DNA from: Spodoptera frugiperda
Lineage: Eukaryota; Arthropoda; Insecta; Lepidoptera; Noctuidae
Assembly: GCF_023101765.2 (NCBI RefSeq)
Contig: NC_064217.1
Span: 7,785,788-7,849,787 of the forward strand
Length of the DNA: 64,000 bases
Reading direction: 5' to 3'
The notes under the pieces are model-generated. The model was not told where the DNA came from and did no database searches. It worked only from the letters and a program-made list of their open reading frames with translations. The position numbers and the translations under genes are program-made. Below, piece after piece: positions 33,685 to 46,659 of the stretch. The number at the start of each line of letters is the position of its first letter. The first letter of the stretch is position 1.

Positions 33685-34304
33685 ATATCGTGGGTTAAGA
33701 ACTAGAGTAGCGTAAGGGCAAAAACTCAAAAATTTTTTTTTTCATTGCTTTTTCGATTATTACGTACGTGCTGAGCAATGGATCGATGTAGTGTGTAGAT
33801 TGCTTACGACAAAATAACGCATACAAATTAAACAAGTTATGTTTATTGCTAAAAGGAAGTATTTCTACTTACATCTTGACATTATGTCAATAAAGTTATT
33901 ATTGTAACTCGACTTACGAGCGAATAACACCGAATTATGATAGCCTTAATTTTTTCGTGCCAAATAAACGTAAGGAGCCAACTGCTTATCACTGTACGCT
34001 TAAATTTTTTCCGTGCCAAAAAACGTAATACGCTACTATGGCACTAAATAATTAAAGTAACACCGTTATTATGACGTATGTCAACCAGTTTTAGAAAAAT
34101 ATATGTATATATATTTTTTTAATTTAATTTTTTACCATAAATTTACAGTGCTGTAGCCAACCATAAAGCTTTATTTTAAGTAAAAACCTTTATACAGATA
34201 CTATAGATTGCCACAAAAGACCTACAAGTTGACGGTAGGTAAATTTGAGTTGTTTTTCGGCTCTGTTTTAATACGCTACTCTAGTTCTTAACCCACGATA
34301 TCGT
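33685..34304. mobile_element. ~0.6-kb MITE with ~26-bp terminal inverted repeats
   Basis: The left end CGTGGGTTAAGAACTAGAGT continuing AGCGTA (33,689-33,714) is the exact reverse complement of the right end around 34,272-34,298. The palindromic ATAT at both borders may be a 4-bp duplication or part of the repeat. Internal copies of 'aatacgctact' (34,027) and 'cgtgccaa' (33,957 and 34,012) suggest subterminal motifs. There is no coding sequence. Confidence 0.85.
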
Positions 34305-34439
34305 TTCTAGTTTTCATGTCGATTATACGACGTCTGAGCAATATCGTTATCGATTACTTACGACAACTAGGTTCGATGTTATGACTCGTTCACATATGCA
34401 CCGTTATTCAATATTATTTTTACATAATGATCCATTAAT

Positions 34440-34570
34440 GCCTAATATATAAAAATCAATTGCTGTTCATTTGAGTACGACTAGATAACGGCTGGACCGA
34501 TTTGGCAAATTTTGATCTTGAATTATTTGTGGAAGTCCAAGGAAGGTTTTAAAAAGGTGAGAAAAAAATG
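34440..34570 (+). repeat. Dispersed lepidopteran repeat fragment
   Basis: 'ataacggctggaccgatttg', then 'tggaagtccaaggaaggttt', typical wording of the 5' region of lepidopteran Helitron or LINE derivatives. Ends not defined. Confidence 0.5.
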
Positions 34571-35394
34571 TTTGCGGTTTTGTTTATCGGGTTAGCTTCA
34601 AATTCTTACATCAACTACCATTCCAAAAATGTATGAAATCAATCGACAAAACACTACTCTAACCTCCTCCTCATTAGATTAAAACCTAGGTATATGAAAT
34701 CGCGATTCAGCAAAAATATCTGTGTTGGTAATATGCTAGCATAGCAAAGTTTTTAAAGGACTACATCCCTCCTACTGAAGCAGTTGTACAGCAGCAACAG
34801 TTGTGAAGCAGTGGCCTTATTCTGTCGAGTAGCAAAAATAGACAGAACCTGTTAAAAAAAATTGCATGTGTTATCTTGATTAGCAAAGTTACCTTGATTT
34901 ACACTTACAAAGTAATCGAAACGAGAGTGCGTCGGTGCTCTGATTGGTTGGTTTATTCGAGCCGACTGCACTGATAGATGCAGTAATTACGGAACTCCAA
35001 TGCAGACAAACAAACAATAAAACCTTTCCCCTTTATATTACTAGTAGTTATAATATGTATAAGGCGTTACAAACATAGGTTCTTTTAACACAAGTACCTA
35101 CTATTAGTTATGAAACTAGTTAGTTTAGCTAACTGCTCACTAGATCTTAGTTATCAGCGGGTGCGACTCCTATGTGTGGTAATGAATGATTTTAGAGTGC
35201 AAGAGTTATCTTAATGAGTGTTGTACCAAGTAATTGCTTATATGTATAATTTCTTATTATGATGTAGATGAGATATGGACATGTTGTTACTGGTTTCTCT
35301 ATTAGTTTATTGCCGTGTTTGTGTCTTCGGCATGTGTGATATGTCGCAAGCTTACATGTGTACATGTGTTGTTGAAATTATTAGCTAGTTGGTC

Positions 35395-35503
35395 ATCCCC
35401 TATTACATGGGACTTATCATACAAATGGTGAAAAGTAGGTAGGTGGACGTAACGTGCAGGTGCACTTCTACCTACCCCTCGGGGTTGAAAGGCGTGATGT
35501 TGT
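35395..35503 (+). repeat. SINE 3' portion
   Basis: 'cccctattacatgggactta', 'aaatggtgaaaagtaggtag', 'cacttctacctacccctcgg' and 'gaaaggcgtgatgttg' match the 3' half of the SINE at 18,779-19,091. The head is absent. Confidence 0.8.
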
Positions 35504-36169
35504 TGTATTAGCTAGTTGTTCTTTAGTTCAAGAGGTAAGTAGTTTTCTTTTTATGAAATAATTTCGTTGCAATATATGATGTTTTGATGTGTAGTTTTGA
35601 TTTGCACCGAATAAATAAAAAGCTATTCCTAAATTAAATTTTAGATGAAAAAGGGTTTAGTTTATAAAACACCAAACTCCATAGAGATGTTATAATGTAA
35701 AGTTTTAAGGCCGGATATCGACTTAAGTGTATAATTTCTTCAAGTTTTGAGTCAAACCAGAACCGTTGGACACTTCACTCTTCGCGGAGTGTTTATCTTA
35801 AATCCAGAGAGCTGTATACGCACTGGTTATTTTTAAAATATTCAACATTTGGTTTCAATAAAAACGTTTCAAATACGGTAATTTATTACTTAAATAAAAT
35901 CAGAATTTTCATCGAATAAGACCCTGTTTATGTAGTAAACACCATATAATTTTGAAATAATTATTTTTCTGTACAAGCAAAATTTTGCGAAATATGTATT
36001 TAGAGATATTTTTGAAACAATAACACATCAACAAAATAAATAAACAATATATATTTTTTAAATTTCGACCACGCACTGACTGAACACCCATTTTACACCT
36101 CAATCGTACCAACATCTGCGGTCCAACCAGAAACATATCTCATTACGTGTTTATCACACAAACGTTTAG

Positions 36170-36380
36170 TTTTATTAGACATTAGATCAGTTGACAATTA
36201 ACAATAAAGGCAAATCAAAGGGGCCGACAACTATCAAGTTAAGTATTATTGATTGGTGACGCATTCCTGATCCTGAGGTGGGCGGGCGATAACATAAACG
36301 GTGTCGTTAAGTCCGTTTTATGTAATAGCCAATAGATTGCGAAATGTCTCCCAAAGGCACGTCATTCCTGTAAGGAGATA
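36170..36380. promoter_or_regulatory. Candidate regulatory island
   Basis: A motif-dense segment without repeat hallmarks: TCF-like 'aaatcaaaggggcc', homeodomain-like 'attgattggtgacgc', GATA-like 'gcgataacataaacg'. The AT-richer flanks lack such density. Suggested only by composition and position in the H2.0 desert. Confidence 0.22.
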
Positions 36381-37504
36381 AATTACAACTGTTCTACAAT
36401 AAGAGCTTGTTGTATGAAATGATGTTCGTGATAGCTGTTTTGTGGAAGGTTGGGTAGAAATGGGTTCTTATTTTTTAAATCTTTGTTTAGTTCCTGTATA
36501 GAAAAAAAAAAACAAGTTCTTGATTAACGGCATCACTATCTTCAACCAAAAGTCAACAATTCTGCAGATTGAACTGACGAAACTGCTCTTAACCAATCCA
36601 ATAAAATTAGGGATGATAATAAGATACCACGATGCTTGAAGAAACACCCTCCTGATCTGTTACTAGAAGACATCTTCGCGGATTACGAAAGTTTAATATC
36701 TGAAATTATATTTTTATATATTGCATAAGTATGACTATTTAATGACCCAATCCCAATAACCAACAGAATTAAAACCTAACGGCTTCATAAGAATTTCCTT
36801 ACCTTTAATTGTAACGGTGTAAATCAACATATGGTTTTCTCTCGATCTACAGAGCATTCTAGTTCATAGCTGGCACTACTGTTCTATTTAAATTGATGGC
36901 AACATTACGCGCAACATATCGCTACGTGCAGTTGCCATCTTATATTTTATTTAACAGCTCTTTGCCGAATACCCCATAACATTCGAATCGATTGTAAAGT
37001 CTTACGATGAGTTCTTTTACGATGCGATTCCGAGTCGAATTCAATTTAGTTTAGAGGGTCCTCAATCGTAAACCTTTGACCTAAACACACTCGATTATTC
37101 GAGTCATATTAGCACGAATAAATCGAGTCATTTAAATAAAATGTTAAATTATTCAATTCACAATTGATTTAGTAAACACGATACACCTATATTGTATGGA
37201 TTCTTTTGATTGAGTAGGTATTTATTTTATATTCAATGTTATGAATGAAATATGTCGATTTTATATTGAGTGATTAGTGTCAGTTATTGAATATTTATTG
37301 TTATTGATTAAATGATATACTCCTTTAACGAAACCGTATACTGTAGAATATCGTTAATACAATCTACTACTACAGTTATAAAGAAATTCAAGTTAACGTA
37401 TCCTTGCTTAAAACACCAAAAAGTTTCTTAAAAAAGTAACACGAAGTCTTGAACTCACTCGAAGCTCCATGATCCAACACCCATTTCTGTCAAATGCAAC
37501 ACAC

Positions 37505-37760
37505 CTTAATTTATATTGCCTAGGCCTCGGCTCTTAGGAGGAGGCGAAGTGAAACAACGCTTGCGTTGTGTTTCGTTGTGTGAGTGAAATTACCCCCCTT
37601 CCCAATCTTCCCAATCCCCGATTTCCCAACAACCCCTAAATTGCTAACCACAATAAGGCTGGCAACGCACTTGTATCGTCTTTAATGTTTCGGGTGTCCA
37701 AAGGCGGCAGCGATTGCTTACCATCAGGTGATCCATCTGCTCATTTACCGGCTTATGCCA
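37505..37760 (+). repeat. Dispersed SINE-like repeat ('ggcaacgcacttgtatcg' family), copy 2
   Basis: Carries 'gaaacaacgcttgcgttgtg', 'aaggctggcaacgcacttgt', 'taatgtttcgggtgtccaaa' and 'ccatcaggtgatccatctgc', parallel to 19,690-19,925. Confidence 0.8.
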
Positions 37761-39570
37761 TAAAACAAATCTAGATCACTTAAAGCAAACTTAGTTATTT
37801 TTAAACGATTACTGTTTAACTAGTACACCTTCCTTTACTCAAACATGAGTCATGTCCGTTACATATGGCCGGCATTGGCTACATATACAAGTCGTTTAGA
37901 AGTATTGCCAATTTTATTTATTGTTCTTTTAAGATTAAATGCTAGAGTCGGCTGGAACGGGAGTTGTTCAATCAATGCTCGACCAGAACATATTGATTAA
38001 CGTTCCATATTTATTATCTGAAGAGAGACTTTTCTTGGTAACTTACACGTGTAAATACTATGTAAATAGATGGCCATGGGGAAATTTTCCATGGTACAGA
38101 GGCTTGAGGGATCCTTTCTGTAGTAAATTGTGTTTTAAATATTATAATAATATATTCTTGGTGATAAGTATAAATAAAACGGTTGATTCTATTAAAACAC
38201 TGAGTAAAAAGTATGATGTAATCAATAAAAAATATTTTTAAAGATTTGTTACCTACAAAATCGCAGGTACAACAAACAAGACAAGAGACTCAAATATAAA
38301 GAAAATAATAAACATCGATTAATAAAACTGAGACAAAATTAGTACTTCTACAACAGCAACAGATTTGAACAACAAGGCCTACTCAGTATTTATTTTATTA
38401 GTATTTTTATTACACTGCAATAAAATTTATGTTAAGAACAAGTGCAGTAGCGACAACTTTAAGATAATTATCTGAGATACGCAAGTTTGTTTACACCATC
38501 TCTGTTGGTGGCGGGCATATGGTGCGTTAGGGTCTTTATCTACAAGTCCCATAGAGAACACATTGACAGCTGCTACTGTTTTTGGTTAAACTCGTTTAAC
38601 GGTACACGTAGTTAATCTCAGGTTGTAAAAACGTGTGTAAATCAATGCATTCCAAGTGACTTGTTCAATGTTTATCGATAAATAACTTACTTATTTATCG
38701 GAACCAGTATAACACAAATCTAACAAAGAATAAAAGCGAAATAACAAAATACCTCATTAATTATATGTATTTGAAAATTTTATATTATAAAAAGAAAATT
38801 TTAAACAATCTTAATGAGTATAAAATCCAAGTTTTTTTTTTGTAAATTACAAACAGTTTTATGGCTGGTAGATAAATTAAAAATTTATTTTTATAAGACA
38901 CGTTACACGGCTATTTCGCATCGCTAACAGTGTATGTGGGCTCCGGCCTGTAAACACTAGAACGAACGCGATGACAGACCGAACGCAGCCCCCTCATTAC
39001 ACGCTCTTACAAACAAAACCCAACACTCAATACGTTCCAAAATATCATAAAAATCCCACCAACAACACTCGAATTTAAACTCTAACAAAATACGTCAAAG
39101 CACGTTCTTCATTAACCCTTTCAAAAAGCAAATCTTCACTTAAGAGGAATGTACAATAGAATCTTTAAAGCGAAGATGCAGCTATTATTAGGTGTTAGCG
39201 TGATTATTTGACAGTTTGAAAACGTTTACAGATTGTAGGTATATTGCTGGGCAATCTGGCTTCCTGCTTTTAATGTAAACAGCGTTTTGTAGCTCTCGGC
39301 TTTTTAGTGAAAAATAATAATATCTTCATAGATTTTATGTGCTGATTCTTATTAAGATGAAATACACAAATAACTTTTAAAGCTTATATGTACCTGGAAA
39401 ACCGAAGTGTATTGAAATAAATCCCTGTGTTACCCACGCAGTTTACATTTGTGTATATTTTTAGGCAACACTTGTATTTTTTTGCACTTTGATAAGTTTA
39501 TATAATATTTCTGACTAAAAATTGATATAAAAACCACACAACCTTAATCACTTAACCACTTTACAAGGTC

Positions 39571-40188
39571 CTATACTATCTCTCCTTCGCTCCACTTCGC
39601 GTACCCTTCACACACTTGCAATAACGCTGTAAACAATTGCTCTGGAGGCAGATCCACCATCTTCAAACTCCTTCTGAATCTATTGTCCCTCCTCCTTCTC
39701 CCATATGACGCGAAATGGGTCTGCGGTTTTTTCTTAATGCCTGCACTCACGAAGAACGTTGTAGGCTGCGTCGTAGGAATAGAGGCGTTGTAAGTCTGTT
39801 TAGCCTTAACCGCTTGCACTATCAAACACAATAAGTAACCGCCAAAAGCCAAGAATGCAAGCGTAGTAACGGACATCGAAAATATGTTGCTGATCTTGCT
39901 GTATCCTTCTTTCTTGTACAATCCTTCTTCGTAGTCTCCTCTTTTGACGGGTGGTGCTTGAATGGCCATGGCTTCTGCTCCAAACCTTTGTATGTTTGTT
40001 GGCGTTGTCGTCGTAACGTTATCGTACTGAGCAGTTACAAGATCCTGCAAGGACGCCTTCAGCCTTAGTAGCTTATCCAATGGCATCTCGTTTAGAAACT
40101 CCATGTCCGCTGATGTGACGTCAGCAGAAGAGACTTTGAGGGTCGTATATAAAATGATAAAGATAAGCATGTTGGAGATGTCACTCAT
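39571..40188 (-). CDS. Orphan single-pass membrane protein (205 aa), single exon
   Basis: Uninterrupted frame from ATG at 40,188 to the TAG stop at 39,571. An N-terminal hydrophobic segment (MLIFIILYTTLKVSSA, residues 7-22) looks like a signal peptide; Met7 could be the true start. Then come a short leucine-rich helix ('FLNEMPLDKLLRLKASLQDL', 31-50), a Thr-rich linker with an N-glycosylation site (NVT, 57), and one transmembrane segment at about 102-127 ('LAFLAFGGYLLCLIVQAV'). A basic stretch 'GRRRRDNRFRR' (163-173) and a helix 'PPEQLFTALLQVCEGYAKW' (181-199) end it. It fits a type I membrane protein whose C-terminal half could be cytoplasmic. I do not recognise the family. Codon use and length make it a real gene. 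It is divergent from the secreted gene at 41,419. Confidence 0.82.
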   Translation of the reverse strand: MSDISNMLIFIILYTTLKVSSADVTSADMEFLNEMPLDKLLRLKASLQDLVTAQYDNVTTTTPTNIQRFGAEAMAIQAPPVKRGDYEEGLYKKEGYSKISNIFSMSVTTLAFLAFGGYLLCLIVQAVKAKQTYNASIPTTQPTTFFVSAGIKKKPQTHFASYGRRRRDNRFRRSLKMVDLPPEQLFTALLQVCEGYAKWSEGEIV

Positions 40189-41418
40189 GAGATGTTAGGT
40201 GTTGAAATAAAGTTGAGCATAACGTTTACGTGTGATCATTGTGGTCTGCTAAGCGCGACAATCGCTTAGCGGTCACAATAAATAGATCAGTGCGTTTTCA
40301 TCTTAAAACTAGGTGAGCAAACGCACTTACTTTGTAAGCACTGATGACAGCCAGTAACAAATGTCGTATGTGCGCCTAACTTTAACTTAGTCAAAGATGG
40401 GTATGTACTTTTAATAAGTGCAGTTTCAGACTTTCTCAATGTATAGACGAATCTTAAGCTATCTGTCTAGAAAGAAGAAGTTCTCAAAGTAAGAACCTAA
40501 AACAATACTTCATTAGCAATGTTGCTCTAATTTATCCGGCTTTACATGTATTGTTATAATTACCTATTTTATTGTTCCTATTTCTGATTTTGTAACAAAT
40601 ATGAAAGCAAAACGTTCAAGTCTACATTTCCGTTTCCATTGTCCCCTGTCTGTCAAAGCGTCGCAAAATATATCTACAGGTTGCGTTTTATTTTATTGTG
40701 TTGAGAAAATACTAGCGTGGGATAAAATATTTTTAAATGATATAAAAAAGAGTTTGTGAAATCAAACAACGTTGTTGCTGAAATGCTGAACAAGTATAAT
40801 TGTGTAGATGCATGAGACGTGTTGAGTGAATTCACAGTTCATCACATCGCACTGATGAAATCATAGTTTTTACATATAATTACTTGTTCTGAATAATGGT
40901 GGTTTAATTACATTACCCTAATGTTATACATTAATTTCGCCTACTTATTAAGTAGTTGTTTTACAATTTCATAAGTAAAATATTGTGAGTTGATGAGATC
41001 TTTGAGGGATTAAAATGTTATTTCAATAAAAATAGATTAAGTAAAACTGAATAGATATAAAGATGTACGCAACAGTAAAATAACTATCAATACGCTGAAT
41101 TCAGACAATATCCTAAGCAATCGAACTAAAAATTATCACGAAACAAAATCACAACCCGCGGCACCAGTAACGCCATCTATGAAAATTTATATACATTTTT
41201 TAATTCGAAAGTTTAACGCCTCATACAACAAAAATAAATATTTTGTCAACAAATAAGGTTTTTGTATGTCTTACAAACACCCTATACTTTCAACCAATTA
41301 TTCTAAAATGTTATGCTCTAGTACGACAATTGCGTTTGCGCACCCATTACAGTAAGAACCGAAGCATAGAACAAGCTCCCGCGCAGCGCTCCTTCGTAGT
41401 TCCGTGCTGTGCTTCAAG
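40189..41418. promoter_or_regulatory. Shared upstream region of the divergent orphan pair
   Basis: 1.2 kb between start codons at 40,188 (minus) and 41,419 (plus). It is non-coding. The 100 bp before 41,419 is GC-richer ('cgcgcagcgctccttcgtag'). No TATA box was firmly assigned for either gene. Co-regulation is an inference from arrangement. Confidence 0.4.
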
Positions 41419-42708
41419 ATGGCGCCACGTGTGCTTTGCGTGTTACTCATTACTTTCCAAGTTGTGTGCGCCAACGAACAATACAGAAATGATGGATTAA
41501 TGGACCGATTAAGCAGCGGAATGAAATTTGCGCAGAATTTACTTGGTATGTTAGAATACACTCGTAGCAATGTATTTGCAGTTATTTAATGTTAGTTAGA
41601 CGAGAAATAGACCGAGTACGGCACGATTTTTCATACTACTAGTACATGGTAGACAAATGAATTTGTTCTTATCACTAAAATATTTCTGGCAATGGGGTAA
41701 CTTTACCTGCACCATAATATTAAGTAAAATTATGATAAACAGGCACTTAAATGAGTTCAGATACTGTTCTGTATCTCCGCATTCCGGCTTTTAGAAATGT
41801 CGCAGATAATGATAAATGTTTTTGGTAATTTTTTCCAGGGACAGACTCGGAGTCTGTGGCATTGAAAGTAGCAGAATTTGTGGTTAGAGCTTTCCAAACG
41901 GCCAACAAACCGCCAACAAGCACCAGAAGGTGGCCTCAAAATGATGTGCATAGTGAGGAAACTTCATACAGTGAAAGCGAATCATATAGTCAGGACAAAG
42001 GCCCAGATTATGACGTCAATGAAACGCAAAGTCCCCTGACACCTCTGCGTCAAATAGTGCGCCTATTTGGGCTGCAGCCAAACCAAATAAGTGCAGTAGC
42101 TGTCAATGCTTTAGTCTTTGTAGCGCAAATGGTAAGTCCGGTTGGATTTTGTATGTGTAACTTTATGCAATTACATAATCCAAAGTCGATGACGCTGTTT
42201 TCGGAAGATCCTTTTATATTGAACTATGGAAGACATTAAAGTATGTGGCAGTGTTAATAGAGCGCGGAGATCACAAAAGCTAATAGAAATTGTATTCACA
42301 TTCCAGATTTCAACATTCCTGTCGGGACCAAGGCGGCCATCAAAACCTTACCGATCAGACGATCCAATGGCATGGATACTGAATAAAAATTCCAGAAACC
42401 TTCAGGATCTCATCGCAGCTGCTAAAAACGAATCTCTTCCAGGCACTATTGACGAACTGATTCAAGAACAAGGTTCTGTTGAAGAAACCAGTTGCATTAG
42501 ACTTTTGGTATGCAAAGTAACTCCATTTATAACTAGGATGCAGAAAACTGTCTTTGGGACTGGAGAAGAAGAGAGAGACAAAGCAAGGTTTGCTAAAGAA
42601 CTTCGCGGTTCAGCGATTATGTACCGCCATCTACCGACGGCAGAAGAAATTAATGCTCGAAACGACATCTGTGAGCGCCAGCATAAAGATTGTAATCTGA
42701 ATGAATGA
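41419..42708 (+). CDS. Orphan secreted protein (273 aa), three exons
   Basis: Exons 41,419-41,545, 41,839-42,131 and 42,307-42,708 (stop TGA) join in phase; donors are GTATGT and GTAAGT. Signal peptide MAPRVLCVLLITFQVVCA, residues 1-18. The mature chain has an amphipathic helix ('LMDRLSSGMKFAQNLLG', 27-43), a Ser/Glu/Asp-rich spacer (78-104), and a leucine-rich part ending in the hydrophobic segment 'ISAVAVNALVFVAQM' (126-140). The C-terminal domain has four cysteines at 203, 209, 262 and 269 ('TSCIRLLVCK', 'ICERQHKDCN'), possibly two disulfides. No enzymatic motif is seen and I do not recognise the family. The ATG was chosen because it starts the signal peptide; an in-frame GTG five codons upstream is not a eukaryotic start. 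Divergent from the membrane-protein gene at 40,188. Confidence 0.85.
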
Positions 42709-44396
42709 AATCGCACAGGCGCAGTGTTAATGTGTTTCTAGTTCGTTAATTGGTATTTGTTTTTGTTTAAGTACTTATGAACTAATTAAAATAGCTTTTT
42801 ACGATTTTTTCTCATAAAACCAGTTTAAAAAACGACGTTTTCTTAAAACTCGTTATAAAAGATATGGTTGCTTATAGGTCAGTTTAATAGCAGCCCATAA
42901 ACCAGTGAAAACTACCTACTAAGGTATCTATTTCTGTGATGTAGCATTAAAATTTTCCAAATATACAGAAGGGATAGTAGTAAGAGGCGCTACCCTTAAT
43001 CGACTATGGTCTTGTAAGATCATCCTTAGATAAAAGTCTCAAAAATTGTTAGTCAGCTCACCTTAAAATTTCGTACCAAAACCGTCGTCACTTCCCAAGT
43101 GGGTATTATATGACTCTGCATAAAATTATGGGGGCTTTCATATATTTTATTTGCTATACTAAGTGACGTGACATGAATCTCTAGGCTGTGCCAGCACTTT
43201 CGAGCACACATTATGCAATAGAGGGTCATTGACTGTTAAGACTAATATATTCAGTTATACACATGTGCTATTTTTTCATCAATTATGTAATCTGTCTGTG
43301 GTAACAGACTGCGTGGCGTAGGGGTCCGTTTTGTACCAGTTTTTGGCTGATCAAGACACTGACATAGCATAATGATGCAATATCACATACTCAAGTTATC
43401 ATCGTCTACGCTCATCTAGAATCATGTTCTGTAGAAACTGTAACAGGATTTGTAGTAGAAATTACATTCATAGATATATCGTGCATGAGTGTGTGACGCA
43501 TCGACTAGGCTTCTAGATTATTTAGTCATCGTTTGAATAAATATGCTGCTTTAACGGTGATGGTCTTCTAATACAACTCTGAAAGTAAAGTCCCATGGTG
43601 AATTTAGGGATCTAGAAGTATTATAGGTTTTTGTTGCAGTGTTGGTGATGTTAGTTTATTGTAAACATTGACTTATTCGTGACTAGAAAGAATTGGATAA
43701 AATACTTATCGATTCACATTAACATAGCCTTGCGTTTTTTTTTTCATTAGTATCGTTATACATGTAATTATATGTCCAGTAGAAGTACTTGATATGTCTA
43801 GTACAAATTAAGGTTAGTACCTATAGCTACCAGAAATATAGGAATAAGCAGTCCACATTTTGTTGTGCTTATTAAAGAACTATCAGATATAAAAATTTCG
43901 ATTACACTGGTTGTTAACGTTAAACCAACAAAAATTTAATACACATTTTGTGCCACTTTAAAGATTTCCTGTATCCGGCTAATAATAGGGGCATGAACAG
44001 ACAACAAAGTCGGAGAAAGCACGTTCATATTATACGCGCGGTGCTAATAGCAGCTAGTTATTGCACGTGGTCTGAAGGTCTTGGTAAGTTGGTTTGAGCT
44101 TGCCTATAGTTCAGGCTATTAGCGAAATGCTAAGTAGCCTAGGTGTCAACGAAAGTCTAGCTTTAGAAAGGTTGGTGGTTCTTTTTTGGTTAGTCAGATA
44201 TACGTAGGAAGAAAATTCTCATTTAATTAGTCACTTAGAGCTTTTTTAAATAAACTGCGTTTACGTGTAAGGACATCAATTTCAGTAAGCCTATGCATTA
44301 ATTCAATAATGAGTCCAAGTTGTTTTTTGGCCAATTTTATTGTAACATATTTATTTACAATCAATTGAGTACTTTTCCACTAATAGAATCGAAAAA

Positions 44397-44515
44397 AAAC
44401 AGCAATACTTTGCTCTACCCGGGAATTGGATTCGATCCAAGACTTCTTGCCATACAGTCGCATTTGCGATCACTCGACCAACGAGGCAGACTAGAATTAC
44501 TTAAACAAAAATAGT
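44397..44515 (-). repeat. tRNA-like SINE head (minus orientation)
   Basis: On the minus strand: 'agtctgcctcgttggtcgag' (A-box region), 'gtgatcgcaaatgcgactgt', then a B-box-like GGATCGAATCC. It matches the head of the copies at 24,933 and 18,779. The 64-codon plus-strand frame over it is not a gene. Confidence 0.75.
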
Positions 44516-45299
44516 TAGAAAAATATAATTACATCGACTGCCTATAAGTAATTATATAACGATGTAATTAAACATCTAAGAGCTAAGTTATTACCTACTT
44601 AATTTGCACATAATAAACATTATTTTAATTAATTGTGAATTACAAGTCACACGTAGTAAATGTGGCTTTAAATGAACAATTAAAGACGTTTATTTAATTT
44701 TAAGAAGATGTTACCAATTTCTTAGGTCAGGTGGTAGCTATGGAGGTTCTTGCTCGATCTCCTCCATAGGATAATGCTATACTTTGACATTAGTAAAATA
44801 AAATTAGTAGACTGGGAGACTTTCCAACAGATAGATATTTTTATTTCGAAATAGTTATTAATATAGATGATTTGAATTTGACTCGAAGGCCATAATTTAC
44901 AGATTTCCATTAATTCACAGAAATAACAGGCTAAACGACTCATTACACATACCTCAGTACACTTACACATATTCCAAAAATCTAATATCGACATAAATCC
45001 CAAGATTACCAAATAAAAACCCTAATAAATAATACATAAGCCTCAAAATCATAAATACAAGTATACATATGTCATCTATAAGGCGCCGGTCATCGGGAGA
45101 AAGTGAATGCAGGTCGTTAACCTCACTGCCCAATTCCTGCACTCACACAACACATATGTATATGTGTGCACATAATAGTTACAATTATATTTTAAATCCT
45201 TGTACACCTGCGTGACGTCACACTCACGTGTAGGCTATTGTTTTTATTTATAGACGAGTATTACTGATTTTTACAGTGTTAGGTTTGTATTAATGTGTA

Positions 45300-45352
45300 A
45301 GTAATTTACACTTCTGCCTACCCCTTCCACGATAAAAGACGTGACATTACAT
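45300..45352 (+). repeat. SINE tail fragment
   Basis: 'cacttctgcctaccccttcc' and 'ataaaagacgtgacattaca' match the terminal part of the SINE at 18,779-19,091. Confidence 0.65.
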
Positions 45353-46659
45353 TTATTCCTTCAGTAGTATATGCGTGATGCACTGGTAACGTCAATGATA
45401 TGTCTGCTTTTAATAAAGTGTAATAAACCTCGTACATAATTACAATTTATTACCGTTTACTATGGTTAGTGGCAAGTCACTGAAAATTCAGCGTTTAGTA
45501 TAACTTCGTGTACCTAAATACGCTAGTATAAGGAATCCGATAGTGTTAGACTATTAATGGGTTTTTTAATTTAGAATCAAATACTAAGTAGCACCCAATC
45601 AGCATCTCTGGGAGTCATTGGGGACCTCTGCAGTGGACGTTTTGAGGCTGACACAATAAGGGTAGTAATAGCAGTTTTCCCTAACCAAACGTATACTATT
45701 TTATGACACAAAAGTTCAAAATGCGTATGTTTCTCTCTCACCAAATTAGCACAGCTATAACAATATAACCCGTGCGAAACCGCACATACCAATCACTAGT
45801 AATAGCATCCGGCATCAAAAGATGGCAATATTGCGTGGATGCGTATGCGCAACTATTCGTACTAAACGCCTCTATCTATTATAAATATGATGTTTCCTGC
45901 TTACTTAATATGTGTATAAGTATCAATTGATGGTTTATGATATATGGTTTCATTTATTATTAATCTTAAAGTTAATTACAAAATCTGTGTTTCACTGCCC
46001 ACGCAGCTATTTTGTCTGTGACACAGTCCAAAAAAATGTAAAATATAGCATACAATTAGGTCAGAAAATCTAGGTTCTTCTTGTTATCAAACGAAGAAAC
46101 AATAATTAATTATAACTATAATTTTTAACTTAGTTTGCGTAACAAAATCCTTCCTACAAAAGACTTCAACGCGTCGTTATTCTCTAACTCGTAATTTGTA
46201 AAAATATTTTCTTTTAATTTGAGACTTTTTAATTATTTAAATATTATGCACGTGCTAGATACGTAATTAATGAATTCCTCATTCAATTATAATAGTAAGT
46301 AACTTTCAAATGCTTTATTTTTGTTGCATATTTCGTAATGAAAGTTGATTACATCGTGTTGCACTACGGGTAGCTATAATTTAATTAATCAATTTGTTTA
46401 TTAACTGAATAATTTTATGTTCACTATAATAAGTACACATGAAATCAATATATTAGACGAAGGAACATAAAACTGTTTCCATTATAATAAATAAAATATT
46501 AACACTTTGATTTTAGAACCACAAGACACTAGTAGGTAACAAAACAAAAAGTATCTCGATAACAAAACTACACTATAAAAGAAACAAAGTACGACAGGAA
46601 AACAACACCTTTCTACATAAACAAATTAATAAACAAAATAGCCAATTACAATCTCGAAA

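Larger units (their letters stand above)
18254..39570. other. 21-kb gene desert upstream of H2.0
   Basis: No open frame with family resemblance, codon character or splice-supported structure was found on either strand. The content is AT-rich sequence with the repeats listed separately, plus several GC-richer, motif-dense islands (for example 20,790-20,930, 21,260-21,475, 27,990-28,260 and 36,170-36,380). A developmental homeobox gene beside a desert often has distal enhancers there, so regulatory sequence is plausible. A long non-coding RNA cannot be excluded. Confidence 0.5.

Noticed and set aside
33694..33697. piggyBac-type TTAA target for the 0.6-kb MITE
   Set aside because: The inverted repeat continues outside the TTAA on both sides, so TTAA is inside the element.
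35909..36136. 75-codon minus-strand frame
   Set aside because: Low-complexity Ile/Lys/Tyr-rich translation of AT-rich DNA with only a faint transposase-like start.
45577..45792. 71-codon minus-strand frame with a cysteine-rich start
   Set aside because: No partner exons or recognised family; probably part of a diverged repeat.
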